A DNA stretch of 5,612 bases from an uncultured Methylococcaceae bacterium (lineage in GTDB: Bacteria; Pseudomonadota; Gammaproteobacteria; Methylococcales; Methylomonadaceae), in the NCBI GenBank assembly GCA_903939355.1, contig CAJAHC010000327.1:1-5612 (forward strand). The letters are read 5' to 3'. A program made the translations under genes and the position numbers. A model generated the notes under the pieces. It worked only from the letters and a program-made list of their open reading frames with translations. It had not been told where the DNA came from and ran no database searches. Below, piece by piece: positions 1-5,297 of this stretch; within the stretch, counting starts at the first letter, position 1, and the number at the start of each line of letters is the position of its first letter.

Positions 1-108
1 ATTGTAGAACTAGGGATTGAAAAGAATAACCGAATCATCATAAAAGTACCTTTTTCTATAATCATATTAGCTCTGGCTTATATGATTAGTTATTTGATTA
101 TTGTGTAA
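1..108 (+). CDS. C-terminal end of an unrecognised membrane protein (5' truncated)
   Basis: The first frame is open from the window edge to a TAA at 106-108 and gives 35 residues. A short charged stretch (EKNNR, residues 7-11) is followed by a hydrophobic segment of about 20 residues rich in Ile, Leu, Ala and Tyr that runs to the C-terminus. This fits a last transmembrane helix ending right at the membrane face. Too little is present to name a family, and I do not recognise it. The next gene begins only 21 nt downstream with no promoter or terminator visible between them, so the two may be co-transcribed. That the frame is really coding is inferred from its position, the helix-like composition and the tight spacing. 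Confidence 0.5.
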   Translation: MVELGIEKNNRIIIKVPFSIIILALAYMISYLIIV

Positions 109-129
109 ATTTAACTTCGTTTTTAACTA

Positions 130-1266
130 ATGCACGTACAACAAATCAATAGCTTATCGCAAGTATCTTCTACAGACTGGAATAACCTTTCCGGCATTGC
201 TTATCCTTTTTTACGTCATGAATTTTTATTGGCACTAGAGGAAAGCGGTTCAGTTTGTCAAAAAACTGGATGGATACCCGCACATTTATTGGTTATTGAT
301 GACAATAAACTAGTTGCTTTTATGCCTTTATATCTTAAAAAACATTCTTGGGGTGAATATGTTTTCGATCATCAATGGGCTCAGGCTTATCAACAACATG
401 ATCTTAACTATTACCCCAAATGGTTGACTGCCATCCCATTTACACCTTGCCAAGGGGCTAGAATAGTTTTCAATAATGCTATTGACACGCTTGAAATAAC
501 ACATCTATTGTTTTCTTTTATACAGAACCTATCAATTCAACATAACATTTCATCATGGCATTGTTTGTTTCCCTACCCAACCCCCTCCCCTTTATTTAAC
601 ACATTGCAACTAATTATTCGAGAAGGTGTACAGTTTCAGTGGCTTAACAAGAACTACCAAAATTTTGATGATTTTCTACAACTGCTAACTACCAGTAAAC
701 GTAAGATGATTAAACGTGAGCGTCGACGAGTCACTGAACAAGGCATAAGTTTACGTCGCATCTCAGGACTAGATGTAAGCGCAGTGCAATGGCGAATCTT
801 CTATGATTTTTACGCTATGACTTACTTGAAAAAAGGCTCACAGCCTTATTTAAATCTAGCTTTTTTTCAACAAATAGCACGTACTATGGGAGACCAAATA
901 TTATTGGTGTTAGCATATAAAGATGACAGTCCTATTGCTGCCGCACTCAATTTTATTGGTAAAGATACCTTGTATGGCCGCTACTGGGGTTGTTACGATG
1001 AATACAACAACTTGCATTTTGAAACCTGTTATTATCAGGGCCTGGACTATTGCATTGAGCAAGGGCTAAAGCGTTTTGATTCAGGCGCTCAGGGGGAACA
1101 TAAGATTTCACGTGGATTTGAACCTATAACCACCTATTCTGTTCATTGGATTAACGATAAGCTCTTTACAAAAGCCATTCAAGAGTTTGTAACTGAAGAA
1201 AAAATAGTCGTTGAACAATATAAACAAAATACCACTGCCTACTTACCTTTTAAAAAAGAACTATAA
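130..1266 (+). CDS. COG3146 / DUF482 FemAB-like GNAT-fold acyltransferase family protein
   Basis: This 378-residue protein has the length and landmark motifs of the COG3146 family (Pfam FemAB_like, PF04339), annotated as putative GNAT N-acetyltransferase or peptidogalycan-biosynthesis protein. No activity is firmly established for the family. Visible landmarks are PFLRHEFLLALEESGSV (26-42), GW-PAHLL (47-54), MPLYLKKHSWGEYVFDHQWA (65-84), YYPKWLTAIPFTPCQGARI (94-112), a basic KRKMIKRERRR helix (190-200), GRYWG (283-287), HFE (296-298) and GAQGEHKISRGF (319-330). The last block is the family's most conserved C-terminal region. No signal peptide or membrane helix is seen, so it is probably cytoplasmic. 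The ATG at 130 leaves a complete N-terminus, but no Shine-Dalgarno sequence precedes it. It follows the upstream membrane protein by 21 nt and may share its transcript. Family assignment is firm; an actual substrate cannot be named. Confidence 0.88.
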   Translation: MHVQQINSLSQVSSTDWNNLSGIAYPFLRHEFLLALEESGSVCQKTGWIPAHLLVIDDNKLVAFMPLYLKKHSWGEYVFDHQWAQAYQQHDLNYYPKWLTAIPFTPCQGARIVFNNAIDTLEITHLLFSFIQNLSIQHNISSWHCLFPYPTPSPLFNTLQLIIREGVQFQWLNKNYQNFDDFLQLLTTSKRKMIKRERRRVTEQGISLRRISGLDVSAVQWRIFYDFYAMTYLKKGSQPYLNLAFFQQIARTMGDQILLVLAYKDDSPIAAALNFIGKDTLYGRYWGCYDEYNNLHFETCYYQGLDYCIEQGLKRFDSGAQGEHKISRGFEPITTYSVHWINDKLFTKAIQEFVTEEKIVVEQYKQNTTAYLPFKKEL

Positions 1267-1272
1267 CTAGCA

Positions 1273-1300
1273 TTGAAATTTAATATGAAACTGTTATAGT
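1273..1300 (+). promoter_or_regulatory. Predicted sigma70-type promoter for the rubredoxin gene
   Basis: TTGAAA (1273-1278, 5 of 6 matches to the -35 consensus) lies 16 nt before TATAGT (1295-1300, 5 of 6 matches to the -10 consensus). It starts 6 nt after the stop codon of the preceding gene. Transcription would begin near 1306-1308, giving a leader of about 57 nt before the rubredoxin ATG. This suggests that the rubredoxin gene is expressed separately from the COG3146 gene. It is predicted from sequence only. Confidence 0.55.
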
Positions 1301-1308
1301 CAATTCAA

Positions 1309-1338
1309 CTAGACGCTCTGTGGCGTTAGTTTGCTAAC
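1309..1338 (+). promoter_or_regulatory. Two overlapping hairpins in the rubredoxin 5' leader
   Basis: Hairpin A pairs CTA-ACGC (1309-1316, with G1312 bulged) with GCGTTAG (1323-1329) around the loop TCTGTG. Hairpin B pairs GTTAG (1325-1329) with CTAAC (1334-1338) around TTTG. They share 1325-1329 and so cannot form together. A would lie at the very 5' end of the transcript predicted from the promoter at 1273-1300. The ribosome binding site at 1353-1358 is outside both stems. A role in mRNA stability or regulation is only a possibility; the stems are short. Confidence 0.3.
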
Positions 1339-1363
1339 TATCAAAACTAAGTAAGGTGTATAA

Positions 1364-1534
1364 ATGTCTGATTATAAAAAATATGTGTGCGACGTATGTG
1401 ATCATATTTATGATGAAGAAGAAGGTGATGAGGAATCTGGTATTGCACCGGGAACAAGCTGGGAAGATGTTCCTGAAGATTGGCGCTGTCCTGAATGTGG
1501 TGTAGGAAAAAATGATTATGTATTGTTAGATTAA
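1364..1534 (+). CDS. rubA: Rubredoxin
   Basis: This small gene encodes 56 residues, the normal size of a rubredoxin. Rubredoxins are soluble cytoplasmic one-electron carriers with a single iron held by four cysteines. The ligands here are C9 and C12 (CDVC) and C42 and C45 (CPEC). The usual core is present: Y7, Y16, the IAPGTSWEDVPEDWRCPECG stretch (27-46) with W33 and W40, and GVGK-DY near the end. One oddity is that the first Cys knuckle reads C-D-H-I-Y instead of the usual C-G-Y/H-I-Y: Gly is replaced by Asp13. The second knuckle keeps CG. The ATG at 1364 is supported by AAGGTG at 1353-1358, 5 nt upstream, the clearest ribosome binding site in the window. The gene has its own likely promoter (1273-1300) and is followed by an inverted repeat and then bluB. 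Its redox partner is not encoded here. Confidence 0.95.
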   Translation: MSDYKKYVCDVCDHIYDEEEGDEESGIAPGTSWEDVPEDWRCPECGVGKNDYVLLD

Positions 1535-1548
1535 AACATCTCTAGAAA

Positions 1549-1579
1549 GTCAGTAGTATAAATTTTTATTACTACTGAC
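1549..1579. repeat. Perfect 10-bp inverted repeat between rubredoxin and bluB
   Basis: GTCAGTAGTA (1549-1558) and TACTACTGAC (1570-1579) are exact reverse complements separated by 11 nt of A and T. The repeat begins 14 nt after the rubredoxin stop codon. In RNA it would form a hairpin at the 3' end of the rubredoxin message. No T-run follows directly (CACTTGAAAG comes next), so it is not a canonical rho-independent terminator. It could be a weak or rho-assisted terminator, an mRNA 3' stabiliser, or a palindromic operator in front of bluB. The symmetry is seen directly; the role is open. Confidence 0.6.
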
Positions 1580-1670
1580 ACTTGAAAGTAAAGTTTTATT
1601 CAGTTGTTTACTATTTTATTCTAAAAAATGATTGTCTAGCTATTTCAGCTAAATCACCTTTCACCAAATC

Positions 1671-2324
1671 ATGTCCAAAAATCGTTACCCTAAAACAGAT
1701 AGAGCGGCTATCTATCGTGCTATTTATGAACGCCGTGATATGCGCCATTTTTTACCTACAGCTATTGCTCCGGAGGTATTATTACGCTTGCTTGATGCAG
1801 CTCATCATGCCCCAAGCGTGGGTTTTATGCAACCATGGCGCTTTCTACGAATTAGCTCTCCAGACCTGCGCTTAGCCATTCATGATTTAGTTGAGCAAGA
1901 ACGTATCTCTACAGCCAAGGCTTTAAGTCAGCGAGAAGAAGAGTTTATGAAGCTAAAAGTAGAAGGAATTATGGAATGTTCAATTGTATTAGTTGCTGCT
2001 CTTTGTGAGCATCGAGAACAATACATTTTTGGTCGTAGGACAATGCCAGATATGGACTTGGCCTCTTTATCCTGCGCGATACAAAACATCTGGCTTGCCG
2101 CACGTGCAGAAGGTTTGGGTTTGGGCTGGATATCCATGTTTGAGCCAGTGGCTTTAAAACTGCTGTTAGGTATGCCGGAAGATAGTCAGCCCGTTGCTAT
2201 CTTATGTTTAGGTCACGTCGATAAGTTTTACGAAAAACCTATGTTGGAGGAACAACAATGGGACGACCGTAAAAATCTTAAAACCCTGCTATATGAAAAT
2301 ACGTGGAACACACCGTGGCTTTAG
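1671..2324 (+). CDS. bluB: 5,6-dimethylbenzimidazole synthase BluB
   Basis: BluB, a nitroreductase-fold flavoenzyme, uses O2 to fragment its own FMNH2 into DMB, the lower ligand of vitamin B12. The 217-residue protein is full length for the family. It carries the family hallmarks: RRDMRHF (21-27) with D23, which corresponds to the functionally important Asp32 of Sinorhizobium meliloti BluB; AHHAPSVGFMQPWRF (44-58); GRRTMPDMD (121-129); and CAIQNIWLAARAEGLGLGW (135-153), followed by IS. S155 is probably the counterpart of the conserved Ser167, though the alignment is by eye. These motifs separate BluB from ordinary nitroreductases. ATG 1671 is the first start after an in-frame TAA at 1650-1652, but it has no recognisable Shine-Dalgarno sequence. 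The end overlaps cobT, consistent with an operon. No clear promoter and no cobalamin riboswitch are visible in 1535-1670. The need for O2 points to an aerobic or microaerobic host. Confidence 0.95.
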   Translation: MSKNRYPKTDRAAIYRAIYERRDMRHFLPTAIAPEVLLRLLDAAHHAPSVGFMQPWRFLRISSPDLRLAIHDLVEQERISTAKALSQREEEFMKLKVEGIMECSIVLVAALCEHREQYIFGRRTMPDMDLASLSCAIQNIWLAARAEGLGLGWISMFEPVALKLLLGMPEDSQPVAILCLGHVDKFYEKPMLEEQQWDDRKNLKTLLYENTWNTPWL

Positions 2325-3367
2325 ATTTTGTTATCTCTAAACCCTCTGAAAAATTGCGTTTATCATTAAGATCAAAAATTGATCAGAAAACCAAGCCATT
2401 AGGTTCATTAGGGCAACTCGAAAGCTTGGCCTTACAAATTGGACTGTGTCAAAACTCGCTAACTCCTCGCTTAAACAAACCGACCATTCTTATTTTTGCA
2501 GGTGATCATGGCATTGTTGAAGAAGGCGTCAGTGCATATCCACAAAGTGTTACCTCTCAAATGGTCGGCAATTTTTTATCAGGGGGCGCTGCAATCAATG
2601 TGTTTGCTCGACAACACCAACTGGAATTAATAGTTATTGATGCAGGGGTTAATGCTGACTTACCAAAGCACCCAAAGCTGATTTCCGCAAAAATAAGTAA
2701 AGGCACTCACAATTTTTTAAAAAAACCAGCAATGTCCTTGCAAGCATGCATTAACACCATAAAAACAGGGGCAGACTTGGTTTTACAGCAATACCAAAAT
2801 GGTTGTAACTGCATAGGCTTTGGTGAAATGGGTATTGGTAATACCTCATCGGCCGCTTTACTTATGCAAAGTTTGACAGGCATCCCGCTAAAGCAATGTG
2901 TAGGACGAGGTACAGGCATAAATAATGCCCAATTTCAAAATAAATTCAACGTATTACAACAAGTGCTTAATCATCATAAAAATCTATCAACACCGTTAGA
3001 CATTTTGGCGACTCTTGGCGGTTATGAAATTGCCATGATGGTAGGCGCTTATCTTAAAGCCGCTGAAGACGGAATACTTATTATCGTAGATGGTTTTATC
3101 GCCAGTGCGGCATTACTGGTGGCATATAAACTATATCCGGAAGTTCTGGATTATTGTGTATTCAGTCATGTATCTAATGAACAAGGACACCAAGCACTGT
3201 TAAAATATTTTAATGTACATGCCTTATTAAATTTGAATTTACGCTTAGGTGAAGGTTCAGGCATTGCTTTAGCTTATCCATTGTTACAATCAGCAGTCTT
3301 GTTTTTGACTGAAATGGCTACATTCAATGAAGCGAGTATTGATAATCTTGACTGCTTACACACATAA
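2303..3367 (+). CDS. cobT: Nicotinate-nucleotide--dimethylbenzimidazole phosphoribosyltransferase CobT
   Basis: CobT transfers phosphoribose from nicotinate mononucleotide to DMB, giving alpha-ribazole 5'-phosphate and nicotinate. It therefore uses the product of the neighbouring bluB. The 354 residues match the usual length (Salmonella CobT is about 356). Motifs seen are KTKPLGSLGQLE (29-40), FAGDHGIVEEGVSAYP-SVT-QMV (65-88), GGAAINVFAR (94-103), GEMGIGNTSSAA (174-185), GRGTGI and LRLGEGSG (313-320). With the start at 2303 the glutamate of that last motif is residue 317, the same number as the Salmonella catalytic Glu317. The start is GTG: an in-frame TGA at 2294-2296 rules out anything earlier. 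A second GTG at 2315, preceded by GGA, is a possible alternative that would shorten the protein by 4 residues. The overlap with bluB is 22 nt (10 nt from the alternative), so translational coupling is likely. No cobS, cobU or cobC follows. Confidence 0.96.
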   Translation: MEHTVALDFVISKPSEKLRLSLRSKIDQKTKPLGSLGQLESLALQIGLCQNSLTPRLNKPTILIFAGDHGIVEEGVSAYPQSVTSQMVGNFLSGGAAINVFARQHQLELIVIDAGVNADLPKHPKLISAKISKGTHNFLKKPAMSLQACINTIKTGADLVLQQYQNGCNCIGFGEMGIGNTSSAALLMQSLTGIPLKQCVGRGTGINNAQFQNKFNVLQQVLNHHKNLSTPLDILATLGGYEIAMMVGAYLKAAEDGILIIVDGFIASAALLVAYKLYPEVLDYCVFSHVSNEQGHQALLKYFNVHALLNLNLRLGEGSGIALAYPLLQSAVLFLTEMATFNEASIDNLDCLHT

Positions 3368-3718
3368 ATCTAGATATTCCTTCAGCAATCATTGATCTTG
3401 CTTATTTACTAAAATTTACGAATTCAAAATCACTAATTAATACATTGATAGTTAAAGAATAAATTACCCAACAGGATTGCAACGGAAACAACAAGCATCT
3501 AAATATCCTTTGTGTTGACTCTGCTGACTCGAATAATACCTGCTTTAGAAAATCAAAAAAAAGAAGCCCCAAGTTCTACATATTCATTAACCAATATATC
3601 TAGTCATTTAGGTATTCACCTTTTCCTATTACTACTGTCCAAACAATTCTCCTTAAGATATCTACACCCCACTTGAATTTTTTCAATAATTCTTCATTCT
3701 AAAGGAGATCTGTAGCTG

Positions 3719-3724
3719 TATAAT
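3719..3724 (+). promoter_or_regulatory. Possible -10 box of a pepA promoter
   Basis: TATAAT is an exact match to the sigma70 -10 consensus, 85 nt before the pepA start codon. The sequence at the proper -35 distance (ATTCTA with a 17-nt spacer, TTCTAA with 16) matches poorly. The promoter would therefore need an activator or be weak. In AT-rich spacer DNA a chance match is possible. Confidence 0.3.
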
Positions 3725-3748
3725 CATTGGCAGAAACTTATCATGATC

Positions 3749-3764
3749 AGGAGTTCAATCTCCT
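3749..3764 (+). promoter_or_regulatory. Small hairpin in the pepA leader
   Basis: AGGAG (3749-3753) pairs with CTCCT (3760-3764) around TTCAAT. It lies 45 nt before the pepA ATG and would be in the leader of a transcript starting after the TATAAT at 3719-3724. It includes a Shine-Dalgarno-like AGGAG with no nearby start codon. It resembles a tRNA T-arm, but the loop is one base short and no tRNA fold surrounds it. Function unknown. Confidence 0.3.
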
Positions 3765-3809
3765 ATTCCAGGATAAAACTTTAACCAGCAAATTAATACG
3801 AGTTAAATT

Positions 3810-5297
3810 ATGAATTACGCTATAGAAACTGCACCACTAGAGTCATTGCAATATGATTGCCTTATTGTGGGTGTTTACCAAGATCAGCATCTCAGCGCAT
3901 CCGCAAAATTGGTAAATGATAGCACCAAGGGGTTGATTAACAAGATTGTTGACCGTGGTGATATTAACGGTAAAAATGGCGAAACCTTATTAGTAAATGC
4001 CATTCCTGATAACTCTATAGAGCGTATTTTGTTAGTCGGCCTAGGAGAAAACAAACCCTTAAGTAGAAAAAATTATAGGAAATCACTCCTTGCTACGATT
4101 AACACTTTAAAAAAAACAAACATAAAATCTATTCTTTGCTGCTTGACAGACTGTGAGGTTATTGACGCAAATCAGCAATGGAAAAGCCGTCAAATTATAG
4201 AAGTTTTTAACGATGCTATTTATCAATTTACAGCTTACAAATCTAATAAAGAGGTCAATAGTAAAATTGAAAAAATTGGCATTTTCTGTCCAGAAACCGA
4301 TCTAAACTCTACTCAATCCGGCCTGACTCAAGGACGCGCCATAGCTGATGGCATGAACCTAACAAAGCTGTTAAGTGATTTACCCGGCAATATCTGCACA
4401 CCTACCTACCTTGCCGAACAAGCACTTGAACTTGGAGAAAAATATCCAAGCATTGACATTAGCATTCTTGAAGAGAATGACATGGAAAAGTTAAATATGG
4501 GTGCATTATTGTCAGTCTCACGTGGCAGTCGTCAGCCTGCAAAATTAATTACATTAAACTATCAAGGTGGCAAAAAAAGTGACCGACCTATTGTTTTGAT
4601 TGGCAAGGGCCTCACCTTTGATGCAGGCGGCATTTCATTAAAACAAGCTCCCGGCATGGATGAAATGAAATACGATATGTGTGGTGGAGCGACCGTTCTT
4701 GGTGTTTTTCTAGCCGCCGCGCAAATGCAATTACCACTAAACATTGTCGGTTTGATTCCTTCATCAGAAAATATGCCTGATGGTGATGCCAACAAACCCG
4801 GCGATATTTTAACTAGTATGTCAGGTAAAACTATTGAAGTTTTAAATACAGACGCTGAGGGTCGCTTACTGCTCTGTGATACCTTAACTTATGCAGAAAG
4901 ATTCAATCCGGATGTTGTTATAGACATGGCTACTTTAACTGGCGCATGCCTCGTGGCCTTGGGAAGAGTTCCCAGCGGCTTACTCGGCAATAATGATACT
5001 TTATGTAATGACTTGTTAACTGCTGGTGAAATATCCAATGATAGCTTGTGGCGTTTGCCTTTATGGGAAGAATATCAAGAACAACTAAAATCTAACTTTG
5101 CCGATCTGGCAAATGTCGGTGGAAAAGATGCAGGTACCATTACTGCTGCCTGTTTTCTGTCTCAGTTTGCGGAAAACTTTCACTGGGCTCACCTTGATAT
5201 TGCTGGCACTGCATGGCGCACTGGTACAAATAAAGGCGCAACCGGTCGACCAGTACCCTTATTATGTCAATATCTTATTAACCGCGCACATGGCTGA
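3810..5297 (+). CDS. pepA: Leucyl aminopeptidase PepA (M17 family)
   Basis: PepA is a cytoplasmic two-metal aminopeptidase that removes N-terminal residues, preferably Leu, from peptides; family members form hexamers. At 495 residues it is close to E. coli PepA (503). A variable N-terminal domain (about 1-160) precedes the conserved catalytic domain. All expected residues are present at a constant offset of 4 from E. coli: K266, D271, D289, D348 and E350 as metal ligands, and K278 and R352 as catalytic residues. They lie in GKGLTFDAGGISLK (265-278), MKYDMCGGA (286-294) and the M17 signature NTDAEGRL (346-353). The C-terminal part has the usual LTGAC-VALG and ADLANVGGKDAGTITAA blocks. ATG 3810 has only a weak GAG upstream. 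E. coli PepA also binds DNA, in Xer recombination and carAB control; nothing here shows whether this one does. It overlaps holC by 8 nt, a common arrangement in gammaproteobacteria. Confidence 0.97.
   Translation: MNYAIETAPLESLQYDCLIVGVYQDQHLSASAKLVNDSTKGLINKIVDRGDINGKNGETLLVNAIPDNSIERILLVGLGENKPLSRKNYRKSLLATINTLKKTNIKSILCCLTDCEVIDANQQWKSRQIIEVFNDAIYQFTAYKSNKEVNSKIEKIGIFCPETDLNSTQSGLTQGRAIADGMNLTKLLSDLPGNICTPTYLAEQALELGEKYPSIDISILEENDMEKLNMGALLSVSRGSRQPAKLITLNYQGGKKSDRPIVLIGKGLTFDAGGISLKQAPGMDEMKYDMCGGATVLGVFLAAAQMQLPLNIVGLIPSSENMPDGDANKPGDILTSMSGKTIEVLNTDAEGRLLLCDTLTYAERFNPDVVIDMATLTGACLVALGRVPSGLLGNNDTLCNDLLTAGEISNDSLWRLPLWEEYQEQLKSNFADLANVGGKDAGTITAACFLSQFAENFHWAHLDIAGTAWRTGTNKGATGRPVPLLCQYLINRAHG

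Larger units (their letters stand above)
3368..3809. other. 442-nt AT-rich intergenic region without a convincing gene
   Basis: Both strands are broken by frequent stops in all frames and no known protein or RNA family is recognised. It contains a direct repeat of TGACTC (3516-3521 and 3525-3530), a weak A/T stem TTGAA/TTCAA (3673-3686), an AAAGGAG (3701-3707) with no start codon at a suitable distance, a consensus TATAAT (3719-3724) and a hairpin (3749-3764). On the minus strand a possible 21-codon hydrophobic ORF (3433-3498) is preceded by AAAGGA. No strong terminator follows cobT. The region presumably holds the pepA promoter and perhaps decayed sequence. Confidence 0.6.

Noticed and set aside
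1582..1875. 97-codon + strand frame overlapping the start of bluB.
   Set aside because: It covers the bluB N-terminus in another frame, resembles no family, and bluB is clearly the coding frame.
1928..2137. Minus-strand open frame within bluB.
   Set aside because: Shadow of the bluB coding sequence with no family features or ribosome binding site.
2707..2919. Minus-strand open frame within cobT.
   Set aside because: Shadow of conserved cobT codons, including the GEMGIGNTSSAA region.
3540..3600. Possible minus-strand terminator: GGGGCTTC followed by a run of eight T.
   Set aside because: The only stem available (AGAA/TTCT around GGGG) is 4 bp and too weak, and there is no minus-strand gene upstream of it.
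3568..3700. Minus-strand frame fragment around the complement of 3600-3700 that looked like a possible transposase remnant.
   Set aside because: Only about 34 codons are open without a proper start, no transposase motif is recognisable, and no terminal inverted repeats or target duplication were found.
3701..3707. Strong Shine-Dalgarno-like AAAGGAG upstream of pepA.
   Set aside because: No ATG, GTG or TTG lies 4-12 nt downstream that opens a useful frame; it is also upstream of the TATAAT and so probably not transcribed with pepA.
3701..3770. tRNA-like outline: AAAGGAG at the 5' side, a T-arm-like GGAGTTCAATCTCC and a terminal CCA 70 nt later.
   Set aside because: The apparent acceptor 3' strand and the T-arm 3' strand are the same bases, the T-loop is one base short, the D-arm would have an 18-nt loop and no anticodon arm forms. 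It cannot fold as a tRNA.
4562..4795. Minus-strand open frame within pepA.
   Set aside because: Shadow of the conserved catalytic region of pepA.
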